From: Ichthyophonus hoferi
Taxonomy: Eukaryota > Opisthokonta > Ichthyosporea > Ichthyophonida > Ichthyophonidae
Direction of reading: 5' to 3'
Assembly (NCBI GenBank): GCA_002751075.1
Contig: NAOQ01000123.1
Span: forward strand, 55,813 to 108,475
DNA: 52,663 nt
Shown: in pieces, positions 42,950-52,663 of the stretch
How positions within the stretch are numbered: position 1 is the stretch's first letter
Layout: each line of letters starts with the position of its first letter
Translations under genes and position numbers: made by a program
The notes under the pieces: model-generated
What the model was told of the DNA's origin: nothing
Seen by the model: only the letters and a program-made list of their open reading frames with translations
The model's database searches: none

Positions 42950-44120
42950 AAATGGGGGTAAGTAAAATGCTCAACAGAATTTTTTTGATGTTTACTAGAT
43001 CTGCATTTATATCATTTAGATCATCCAAGTTCCTTTGTAATGATGAACTGCAGGCATCTTCAGTTGTATTTAATTTGACGCTATTATCGATTCTACCATG
43101 TGGAAAGGTATATTGGACTTGCTGTTATTATTCACCTTCCCCTTTTAACTATCTTCTGTCACAAGTAGTGCTGCGGTGGCCAGACTTTGGCATAGTCTAT
43201 TGGCATATGAACACTGGATGATGCAGATATGAGGCTATTGTCAGACACAACGCCTTCCAAGCTCTCTCAAGTATTGGAGATGTCACCATCTATTTTTTTG
43301 TCTGACACTTATTTTTGAGTCACAGGTAAATTGTACCCCAAGTTGCTTCACTGACTCAACTGATCAACGTTTGGAAGCTGAATTGGTTTCAAACTTCCTT
43401 TAATGATATAGAAGGTTATTATTTGCACTGCCTTTATGTAGTGCTGTTATTCCAAAATTATGCGGTGGCCTCCCCACAAACTAAGACGTAGGACTATTCA
43501 CGAACTAAAGAAAACCAGCGGAAGGATGAGGCAGTGTAGATGCCATAGTCTGTCTGTAGAGGCACTTCAGTTATTGAAGGAAAGTTGGAGTCTTCCTATC
43601 AGATTGATGTTTCAAATCTACAACTTGATGACTGGCAACAGTAAGTTTTCATGCTCCTTCTTTGGTTAGGTACTTATTTTGTTGCATCTCACATTGTTCA
43701 GGGGATTATTGTGCATGTGCCTGTTGGATGGCGGGGGCAGCCATAGAAGGCTGTTTCTTCTTTAAGACCTGGGTGACCTATAGATGATTCAAAGAAAGAG
43801 GAGGAGGTCTATTGTATGGCTGAAAAATATGCTTCTGAAACTGGTAGTACAGTGGATGGCACGGATGCAGATACCTCTTGAGGTCTAGGTACTTGATGTA
43901 CATCTACTTGAACTAAAGTGTGTGAAATTGTGTAGGGGTACCCGCTGTAAGAGATAGTGAATGAGATACCTCATAAACTGAAAGTATGCTTTCCCAGTAA
44001 TTATATACTTAGATGATACTCAAATCAGAAAATATAATATGTGCTGTGAGTGCTCAACACCCATATATGTAAGAGGATATACTAGGCCACTCGGCTATAC
44101 TGTAATATGATAGTGTTAAC
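42950..44120 (+). mobile_element. Possible very old reverse-transcriptase element fossil
   Basis: A heavily broken region with scattered coding-like pieces in all three plus frames. The most suggestive is a VIIYLDDT stretch near 44000-44025, like the catalytic YxDD box of reverse transcriptases; LSVEALQLLKESW near 43550-43590 loosely recalls the RNase H-side region of tyrosine-recombinase retroelements. No terminal repeats were found. Identification is weak and it could be something else. Confidence 0.2.
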
Positions 44121-47100
44121 ATGATGACCCCAAAGGCAGACAAATGCAGCAAAGTGATATTGGAATCTGTAATGAGGTATTTCCTGCTGCAATTGTCAAT
44201 ATCAATATCGGAGTCTATATTTGAATCCAAAGACATGCCAATCTGTCATTACAAAGGAAGTTTTCTTTTCACTTGTACATTGAGATATCTGATGAGTTAT
44301 AAGTATCAAACGTGCTAGTCGCATTGTGATGGGCTTTTTCAGATATATTGCTCAATTCGGGTAGCACTTGAATACAAAATTTATTTTCCTAGACTCGTAG
44401 ACCTTTTGTCTTTAGTATTAGTGGTGACAATGGACTTTCTCTTCATACTCTTCAAGAGTTTCATTGATGTTGACTCTGGCCTAATATTTCTCATAATAAA
44501 CTTTAAGCTGTTACCTTTATTAGTATATAACTCTAACTGAAAAATGGTCTAGATTCCGTCTAAGGACTCTTGTTATATATCTTTGTGTGCCTGACAACAA
44601 ATTGTTGTTATATAGTGAATAAGGGCATGTATTTTCAGAAAATAATTAAATCATTAAGTAGCACGTCCTTGGTGACCTTGTTTATGCTAGGTATGGAAGA
44701 GTTAAAATAATTTATTTCTTAATATGTCTCTAATGCTATACTACATAAGGATTTGTTGCCAAATACTTATGTGATAATTAATCTGGTACATTAGAGTAGT
44801 TATATATTATATATATTAATTAAGGTATACTTAATTCATGAGGTAATATTTTAAAATGGACTTAACAAAATTCATGAATTTTGGGGTGCATTTTTTATGA
44901 TAAGAGATACGTAGATTGTGGATTTGTGTAGTTTGAGGAATTATCAATATCTATACTAATAATGTCAGATTTGTACAAAATTAAACATGGATGTGCATAA
45001 TTCTGTCGTTTTTTTAGAACTCAAAATCTATCTATTCATTTATTTGCTGCAATAATATACATCGTTACAAGAATTTTCTTTTTACATTCACCACAATAAC
45101 AAATTACTAATCTATTAGACTATAGGTATTATTAAAAGCTATATATTTGATATTAGTATACGTACATATACAAGATAGAAGGAGAAATGTTCATAAGGTT
45201 GATAAAATTTAGGACCACACAGTATTGAATGTGAAATTGGGGCGACTCATCTCTATTTGTCCTCTAGTTATAGTTCCACATTATTATATCATGTATAATA
45301 GTCTGGGATTGACTACTATATTGATCAAATACTACATTTAGCAACATTTATACCGAAGATAAACACTCGATTTTGATGTTTTATTCTATCTGAAACTTAG
45401 ATACTGGAACTAGACCATGGAAACGTTGTTAACTTTCATAACTCTTCCTCTTCCACCTGCTTGTGGAGGCTATTGAGATGATACTGTGGTATGTTTAAGT
45501 TATTTATCTTATTTGTTCATTGCCAATCACTGTATATGATTGCAAATATATTTGGCTATCAAAGTGATTGTGAATGATTTAATTGACGTTTTTCTATCTT
45601 CAGATTTTAAAAGTTAATAGCTTTGATTTCTCTCCCATTTTTGCTGTTAGAAATACACAGACCTAATTTTAATTTCAATTTTATATTTTCAATGTATGTA
45701 AATTTGGACCCATAAAATGAAAATCCTACTCAATGATGGATATTTATCCATATTAGTGTTTTATTATGTTATATATTCAAAATTACTAAATACATAAAAA
45801 TCAATTAAGAGTTTATGGGCTATATAGATAGACATCTAAAAAACAGTTGGGGTGTAATTGGATTGGTATTTCTTATTCATCCTTTTTTAAATTAAATATT
45901 AATGTACGTGTTTTCAAGCTGACTAGTTATTTTTTTAAATAGTACAGATGTATGATATATAAAAATATATGTCTAAAGACAATGGAATAAAAGCTGATGC
46001 CAGTGGCTATAGAAATAACCCACTTTTTTGCTAAATAATTAATTTTGTGTTTTTAATGTACTAATTATAAGACTCTTCCTAGTAAATAATATGAATAAAA
46101 AATTGAATAATAATATTAATTTTAATAACGATAATAATATCCAAAAAAAAATGTACATACACGGATTTATATAAATTGTAATTGTGAAGTTGAAACATCT
46201 CAACACAGATACACTCAATTATATTTCCTGAGAGATCTTAATAAATTGCACATATCTATAGATTTTCTAAATGCAAAGCACCACAAGCTGAGTTGAATTG
46301 AATAATATTTGGCTAAAAACATTTCCCTCTTTTTTATTTTATTTTGAGAGATATATATAATTTACTAATCAAGAGCTATTGGTTGACGTAACTGAAAGTC
46401 TTCAAATAAAGTACAATTGATACCAACGATCTAACTACCGAATGGAGAAACAGGATTACTCTAATTGAGCTGGATGAAAGTTTATTGAGCGCAGTTGATT
46501 TTATATATTTCGATATTCGAATAATTTAATAATGGATAATTTTTGTATAAATGACAATCTCTCAACACCAAATTGAAATATTTTTTTTTTGTAATTTTTT
46601 TTTTAGAGAGTAAACAAGTTGTCATATTCTAATATCTATATTTTTTAGTTATTTTGCTTTGGCTTTTTCTTTAACTGGGTAAGCTTTATTTTCATACATA
46701 TTGTACCTCATCTTTACTTACTATTAAATTTGAGTATTTATAATGGTGAATGTTTCTAAGATAACTTGGTTGCAAATTTTTTTTTGCCAAAGCAGAGGAG
46801 CGTATGTTCTCCTGGCTTGGAGCTTTATTTTCATTAACCGTTGTAATGTCTTTCTAACAAATAAATATCTACAATTTATACGTTGATGTAAAGCCCACAA
46901 GATGAAAAAAAATATTATATTATTTAAAACTAATGTCAATTATTTAAGCAATAGTAAATGTAGATCAATTTTTGTGTAATAAACAAGCATTGCATACTAG
47001 ACAGGAAAGGAAAATAGTATATTTTTTTGTGCATTCTTTACAGGCTTGACTCAGAACCATGGGGAGCTCATGACGCGTAAATAACCCAGTTATTGGATAC

Positions 47101-48624
47101 TGAGTATATTTTCAAGAAATATACATATAGCTGAAAATCATTGCAATTAAATTTCTATACATAAGTAAATATAGGTTTGTAAATGAGGTACAGGAAATAG
47201 CGATTGGTTGAATTGGACCCAGGGAATACTAGCATGTAAATAAATGATGAAAAACAGTACTGTTATGATTAAAATAATTAGCGCTCTGTAATCTATTGTG
47301 TCTATCTGTCTTAATTGCTATAGGCAGATATTTTTTCCCGCTTGATTTAGATATACCACATTCTGACTGTAAATAGGGGCTTATAAAAGCATAAGACAAC
47401 GTATTTTAGTTAACTAGCTATATTATATTAAGAAAAATAAGCCACGGAAAGCAAAACAACTTAATGGAAACCACTCGTGATACTCTTGATGTACAAATAT
47501 GATTTAGTTTGTTTATTATTCAATATTTAAACTTGTGTCTTAAATAAGCTTTCAGGGTCCAAACTGACTATTGTTAAGCCCCCTTTTCACAATTTTATAA
47601 ATTGAAGTTTTCATCAATGATACTAACGACTGAGCACAAGTTATTAAGATTTATACATAGTTAAGAATGCCAATACCCTCGTTAAAATATAATTAGTTAC
47701 TGCCAGTTCTAATTACATAGTGGAGTAGAAAGTTTAACATTAATGATTGTGTTAATCACAGCTTGAATTTGTGCCAAGTATACTTACTGGCAAGTGTTTT
47801 CCCTATGCTGAAGTTGATAATTTATATATTACCGGTTTCCAAGCTTCAGGTATAATATATTAAGCACTATGTATGCTTTAATAAAATATTTAAGCAGAAT
47901 TGAAAAAAAATAACATTCATAGACACACTGCAATAGAATTACAAATGATTTTTTAGTTACTTCATGTTCTAGGATTGACTCCTAGAACTGATTCTATCAG
48001 ACTATTTATAGAATTGCTCTAGATTCCTTGCAATCATGAAATTCTTTACTTTGATTTGTGGTTATTTATCATACATAATACAGTCGGTTTAGGTTGCTGA
48101 GCGAAAAAAACAAATAATAGTAGTACATGTCCTGGTCTGATAATTTAGCAATTAAAAAAATGTATATTCCCTACCACACCCTAAGAAAATATTTTTTAGC
48201 CATGAATACAAATTACTCGAAGTTATAGCCAGGCAGCAGTATAAGCTTGAAATATGCTAGCTATGTAAGTTTCCTTAGTCTGGCACTGACCGGTTTATCA
48301 AGTTTGGGTATTAAGGAAATTCAAATAATAAGTGGAATTATTACCATTATTTTCTTTTTTCATATTTTTATTAATAAAATAGCAACTAAATTATATGAAA
48401 ATCATACAATTTCGGCACAATTGTCAAAATTCCTCAGCCCAACTACCCGAACACGTGCTAAATTTATATACACAAACCACCAATCACAAAACCAAATCTT
48501 ACCAGCAATTAATATTCCCAGACATGCATTTAAATATAACGTTAGTTATTGGATATAATTTAATAGTCATTATGATAGCTTTTTGAGGCACGTGAGGTCA
48601 CTTGCATCCCTCCAAAATAATAAA

Positions 48625-48671
48625 CGTCTTTCGCCAAGTTTCCTTTCCTCCACGGACCGGAAAACGCAATC
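48625..48671 (+). promoter_or_regulatory. Possible pyrimidine-rich 5' leader (TOP-like) of RPL18
   Basis: The sequence just before the start codon includes GTCTTTCGCC and TTTCCTTTCCTCC, the only strong pyrimidine runs nearby. Ribosomal protein mRNAs often begin with such a tract. The transcription start itself cannot be seen from sequence. Confidence 0.35.
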
Positions 48672-50279
48672 ATGGTACGCTTAAGTCCGTTAATTTTATT
48701 AAAGTTTTATGGTTCTTTGTATTAATTTATCAATAGTTCAATCAAACTACGTGGAATAGGAGATGGATGGATTTCGATGCTGTTGTTCAAGTCACGATTT
48801 GTCGACGATTCAGCAATTTTTTATATTTTTATTAAGCCGAATTACATGAAACGAAAAACGAAATAAATTTAATATACAAACGAAGGGAATCACATATGTA
48901 TCGATATATCGAATAACAATCCGAGCGAATTCTCTTTCATCATGGTATATTTATTTTTTTAGAAAAATATTTGGAATCACGACCAGATTCAATATTGGAC
49001 AGGTGGAACCTAAGTGGACATGAACAGGGTTGGGGGGAAGGGGTGGAGAGGTTGTATGCGTTAGTTAGTAGGGGGCATGCATCGGTAACCATTTACTGAA
49101 AACATAGCACTGTTATTGGGGGAGAATGACTTAACGTACGTTCCTTATTTTTGAGGAGTTTCGTTACAGACCCCAAGGCACTTATGTTTAATAAAGTACC
49201 TATTTGTTTTTTTAAAATGTATAACATTATTTGTATAATTGTTGACTTTATTCGTAAACCCTAGGGAATTGATTTAGACCATCGTGCGACTAAGAAGTCC
49301 AACCGTACGGCCCCTGAGAGCAAGAACGTCTACCTCTTGCTCTTGGTGAAGGTAAGAATGTATATTTAATATCAAGTTACTTTTTGATGTGTTTTGCATT
49401 AGCTTTGAACCATGTTCTTAGAATACATTTATTTCCTTGTCTAGTATTTGTTTCATTGTAGCATGTTAGTAAGATTATGGGCTAATATAAATTTCCTTCT
49501 ATCATTCCAAGTCAAAATTGTTAAGAGGATAGGACGTGTATTAGTTATTATAAGATAAATTTTGAACATATTCTGACCTAAAAACTCTCAAAGCTTTACC
49601 GCTTCCTCGCCAGACGCACAGACTCTAAGTTCAACAAAGTTATCCTTAGACGTTTGTTTATGTCCAGGATGAACAGGCCTCCTCTGTCCCTCTCCAAGAT
49701 TGCCCGTATGGCCAAGGGTAAGGACTCCAAGACCATTGTCATTGTCGGCACCGTCACCGATGACAAGCGTATTGCTGAGATCCCCGCTGGTGTCAAGATC
49801 TGTGCCCTCAGATTCACATCTGCTGCTCGCGCTCGCATCCAGAAGGCCGGTGGTGAGACCATGACCTTCGATCAGCTTGCTCTCCGCCATCCTTATGGTC
49901 AGAAGTGCCTTCTCCTCCGTGGTCCCCGCAACTCTCGCGAGGCCAACAAGCACTTCGGTGCCGCTGGTGTTCCCGACAGCAAGGCCAAGCCTTTCGTCGA
50001 GTCCAAGGGCCGCAAGTTCGAGGTATGTATTTAGTTTTGGATGGTTGGCGGGGAGGTTGTTATTTTATGCATTATGATGAAATGGTTTAGTTCAACGTAT
50101 TTATTTTGAAGATTTATTAAATTTTAAGTTGCAATATTTAAGATGCTTTGTTATTGCATAAATATTACTTCATACGTTTGATAATACATATAATATTACA
50201 TAGACCATAATATTAATCGTGCTATATAACCTTACAGAAAGCCCGTGGTCGCCGTCGCAGCCGTGGTTACAAGTGCTAA
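48672..50279 (+). CDS. RPL18: Large-subunit ribosomal protein eL18
   Basis: Four coding exons: 48672-48674 (the ATG alone), 49265-49351, 49594-50022 and 50238-50279, giving 186 aa (human 188). It is a structural protein of the cytosolic 60S subunit. The match to human runs the full length: MGIDLDH at the start, [68 protein letters not shown] and RRSRGYKC at the end (human ends RGYKN). The start codon stands just before a 590-bp intron, a layout common in ribosomal protein genes. Exon 3 is strongly biased to C- and G-ending codons while introns and flanks are AT-rich, as expected for a highly expressed gene. A pyrimidine run (TTTCCTTTCCTCC) about 25 bp upstream of the ATG may be a TOP-like transcription start, which is inference. 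The intron 2 acceptor is AAG rather than CAG or TAG but keeps frame. Confidence 0.97.
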
Positions 50280-52663
50280 ATGGCTTATGGCCTGTAGCAT
50301 CTATAAATGTTATAAAATCAAACATACCTTCGGTCGTTTTTTTGATCAAGAATTTTTGCCTTTTTTCTACACGTTTGGTGTTTTTGTAAATTAAGTTTCG
50401 ACATAGACATTATCACTTCTATGTAATCTATAATTTTATATTACATTCAGTAAAGTGTCTTTGTCTAAACTAGATATTTTTTTGCCTTACAAAATATTTT
50501 ATAATGGTTTGTGGTAAGGATATAGCTGACAAATATATTATAGTGTAGAGTTGTATTTGAATGATGAGGATAATTATTGTATATTTCAGAGTATTACAAA
50601 TATCTCGAGTTGGGGTTGTGAATTTACATATATAGTCGTATGTTTTCAAAGTTGAAAATTAACCGTTTCAACTGAGTATACTGTGCATATTCGTTATTTA
50701 TCAATTTTAAATTGTTGTATAATGATGTAAGTTGATATTTATGTTTATGCATGTGTACTAATGATTACGTACAGAAAGAATAAATGTATTTGATATTCCG
50801 ATATAACTTATTTTGTATTTATTCAAAAAGCTTAACAACCACTTCACCTTTTTGAAAGTTTTGTAGTATTGATGTAGGTTTACCTACCTATATCATTGTT
50901 TCTGACGCATCGGCGCCAAAGTCTATGATTGCTTAATTCGTCTAACACCCAAGTTATAGATATTAATATATCTCAGTGATTAACTTTTTTCGATGAATGT
51001 GAATTTAAGGCTTAATTTATTTGTGAAGTAGGAGCATGTTTGAGTCTGTTTATATATTTATATATATATATGCCTGTGTAAGCTGGCAATAGTGTTAATG
51101 TGAGATTATTGTTTTGGTTTGACCTGGTGATGGCCTTTTAATTGTAGTTTGTAACCTGTATATAGAAATAAAGACACCTCAAATGGGTTTTTAAAAAGGA
51201 ATACTTCAAAATTGCAAGGCAAAAACCTTATGTTTACTATTGTACCTCTTGAGTGTAATATAAACAAATATAAATTGCCTTCATGTCTGCATTAAGGATG
51301 ATTGGATGTTTCAATAAACTCATCCCCGGCATATACACAAGCATGGATCTATTGACTGTTGGCGTACATATTACGAAATAAAATCGTTCCTATTTTATGA
51401 CGGAAAGGGTGGAATATTTACCAAAACATCACTGAAGCAATAAATTCTTTTTGCCAATAGACATTTATATTACTCGTACCGCGTTCACGAAAGACCAAGT
51501 AAGATCCAGTAGTATAGATCTATGTAAAAGTAAACTACTGCACTACACGAACGGAGAAAAAATGTATGTTAAGATTCGCACCATACTATATAAGTAAGCA
51601 AATGCGTATATATTTATATACAACAAGATATCACAAGTGAGAATTAAATGTATACTCTCTTCTCGTGTATATTTACATGATTAAAGAGGCACTCATACCA
51701 ATATGTAGTTATAGTGTGCATGTCAAGGCATGTAAACTACTGCAACCTCTATGAAAGAATCGTTATCGAGTAGGTATTTTATCATTACATTCTCTCTTGT
51801 AGGCATATGCATGCCAAAACTTACTCTTGACACTATGTTTTTGTTACTATATGAAGTATTAGGTAGATATTGTCAATATTATTTAGGTTTAAGAGTTGAT
51901 GCTAAATTTCTTATTACATTGTTGACTATTGAGTTATTTTTATTGTGATATGTTTATTTGAATAATTTTAATGTTAGAGATTTCTTGGTTAGGGAGTTGC
52001 TTTAGGTTTTCGAGGTTATTTACATTTTTATGATATCTGAAAGAAATGTTTCCACTGTAAGGAATATTGTTACGTTGTTATTAACAATAGTTTTGATATG
52101 TAAATGTGTATGTTTTTTTATTAGAGTAATGAACTCATAACATTTTTTTGTGTAGTCTTTTGGTGCTTGTTAGAATTAAGTGTACTTTGGATGGACTATC
52201 ATTTTATTGCTTTATGTCGACTGCGAGTAGTAAGAGTTGCTGGGGTAAATATACTGTTTCCTACTATCGTACATATTTAAGAAGTTAAATTTTTTTTTTT
52301 AAGTATTTTAATGCATATGAATATTTTAAGTTGGCATAAAATGGCAGTTATTGATGAAAATTTATATTTGGTGAATTTATACTGAGTCAATAAGATTGTC
52401 AAGTTGGTTGACCTGTATTTTTTGTCAAGTTCGACCAGAGAATAAAACTCATCCATGCTACCAGCTGTGTAATTATTTAATATTTAAACAATAATATCAA
52501 CTAATAATATTTTAAATAAACTAGAAACCTATCTGATAAATAAATTTAAAAATAACAAACACAAAAAAAAAAACTGAATAAGGTTTTAAACTACGAAATA
52601 AGTAGATATAAATTATTATCTACCTATTCCCCCACGAATATATACAATATATTCAAAAAAGTA
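50280..52663. other. Noncoding AT-rich region downstream of RPL18
   Basis: About 2.4 kb with no recognisable gene. AATAAA hexamers occur (for example 50779-50784 and near 51168) but the one used by RPL18 cannot be told. An open frame at 51751-51948 encodes a hydrophobic peptide of no known family and is probably chance. Confidence 0.6.

Larger units (their letters stand above)
41924..48671. other. Gene-poor region between PC and RPL18
   Basis: About 6.7 kb without an intact gene. 42.95-44.5 kb is less AT-rich and holds broken coding-like pieces (see the fossil entry). 44.6-48.2 kb is very AT-rich with poly-A and poly-T runs and nothing I can identify. An open frame at 48247-48558 has a low-complexity, membrane-like translation and no recognised family, so I leave it out as a gene. 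Confidence 0.6.

Noticed and set aside
48247-48558. 103-codon open frame just upstream of RPL18
   Set aside because: Low-complexity, Ile/Phe/Asn-rich translation as expected from AT-rich noncoding DNA; no family recognised.
50023-50237. C/D-box snoRNA in RPL18 intron 3 (ATGATGA at about 50075)
   Set aside because: A C-box-like word is present but no CTGA D box follows at a suitable distance.
51751-51948. 65-codon hydrophobic open frame near the right end
   Set aside because: Composition is explained by AT-rich sequence; no homologue or context.

Overview
This is a eukaryotic nuclear window: AT-rich, intron-dense, with standard GT-AG splicing (plus two GC-AG introns) and AATAAA-type 3' ends. 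I rebuilt five complete protein-coding genes and the 3' end of a sixth by joining exons in phase and comparing them from memory with known families. The intron load is high: 25 introns in a 3.6-kb pyruvate carboxylase CDS, 9 in a 1.05-kb prenyltransferase CDS and 5 in a 0.63-kb protease CDS. Most products look closest to their animal/opisthokont orthologues (for example, the DNAJB12/14 protein starts MESNKDEAE, as the human one does). An intron-rich opisthokont such as a unicellular holozoan, early animal or early-diverging fungus fits best, but I cannot name the species.

Layout, left to right. (1) 1-795, +: last exons of a soluble Si-specific pyridine nucleotide transhydrogenase (SthA-like), cut by the window edge. 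(2) 2116-7483, +: SENP8/DEN1-type NEDD8 protease, 6 exons, 209 aa, preceded by a 33-bp minisatellite. (3) 10037-12358, -: DNAJB12/14-type ER-membrane J protein, 2 exons, 404 aa. (4) 14499-20004, +: geranylgeranyltransferase-I beta subunit, 10 exons, 349 aa. (5) 20198-20817: an assembly gap flanked by two identical 116-bp copies, followed by about 4 kb of noncoding DNA with decayed coding-like pieces. (6) 25047-41923, +: pyruvate carboxylase, 26 exons, 1196 aa, with a mitochondrial-type leader. (7) 41924-48671: gene-poor stretch with a possible very old retroelement fossil. (8) 48672-50279, +: ribosomal protein eL18, 4 coding exons, 186 aa. (9) 50280-52663: noncoding AT-rich DNA.

The genes are ordinary housekeeping genes and do not form a pathway cluster: NADPH/NADH balance (SthA), deneddylation (SENP8), ER protein quality control (DNAJB12), CaaX prenylation (PGGT1B), anaplerosis (PC) and translation (RPL18). 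I found no tRNA or rRNA gene, no CRISPR array and no convincing new multi-gene system. The observations most worth a second look are a bacterial-type transhydrogenase carried as a spliced eukaryotic gene, the two GC-AG introns, a possible 51-codon in-frame exon extension in PGGT1B, a possible leaderless start for pyruvate carboxylase, a dispersed intronic repeat family, a duplicated exon/intron junction in the PC gene, orphan open segments, and the probably artificial gap.
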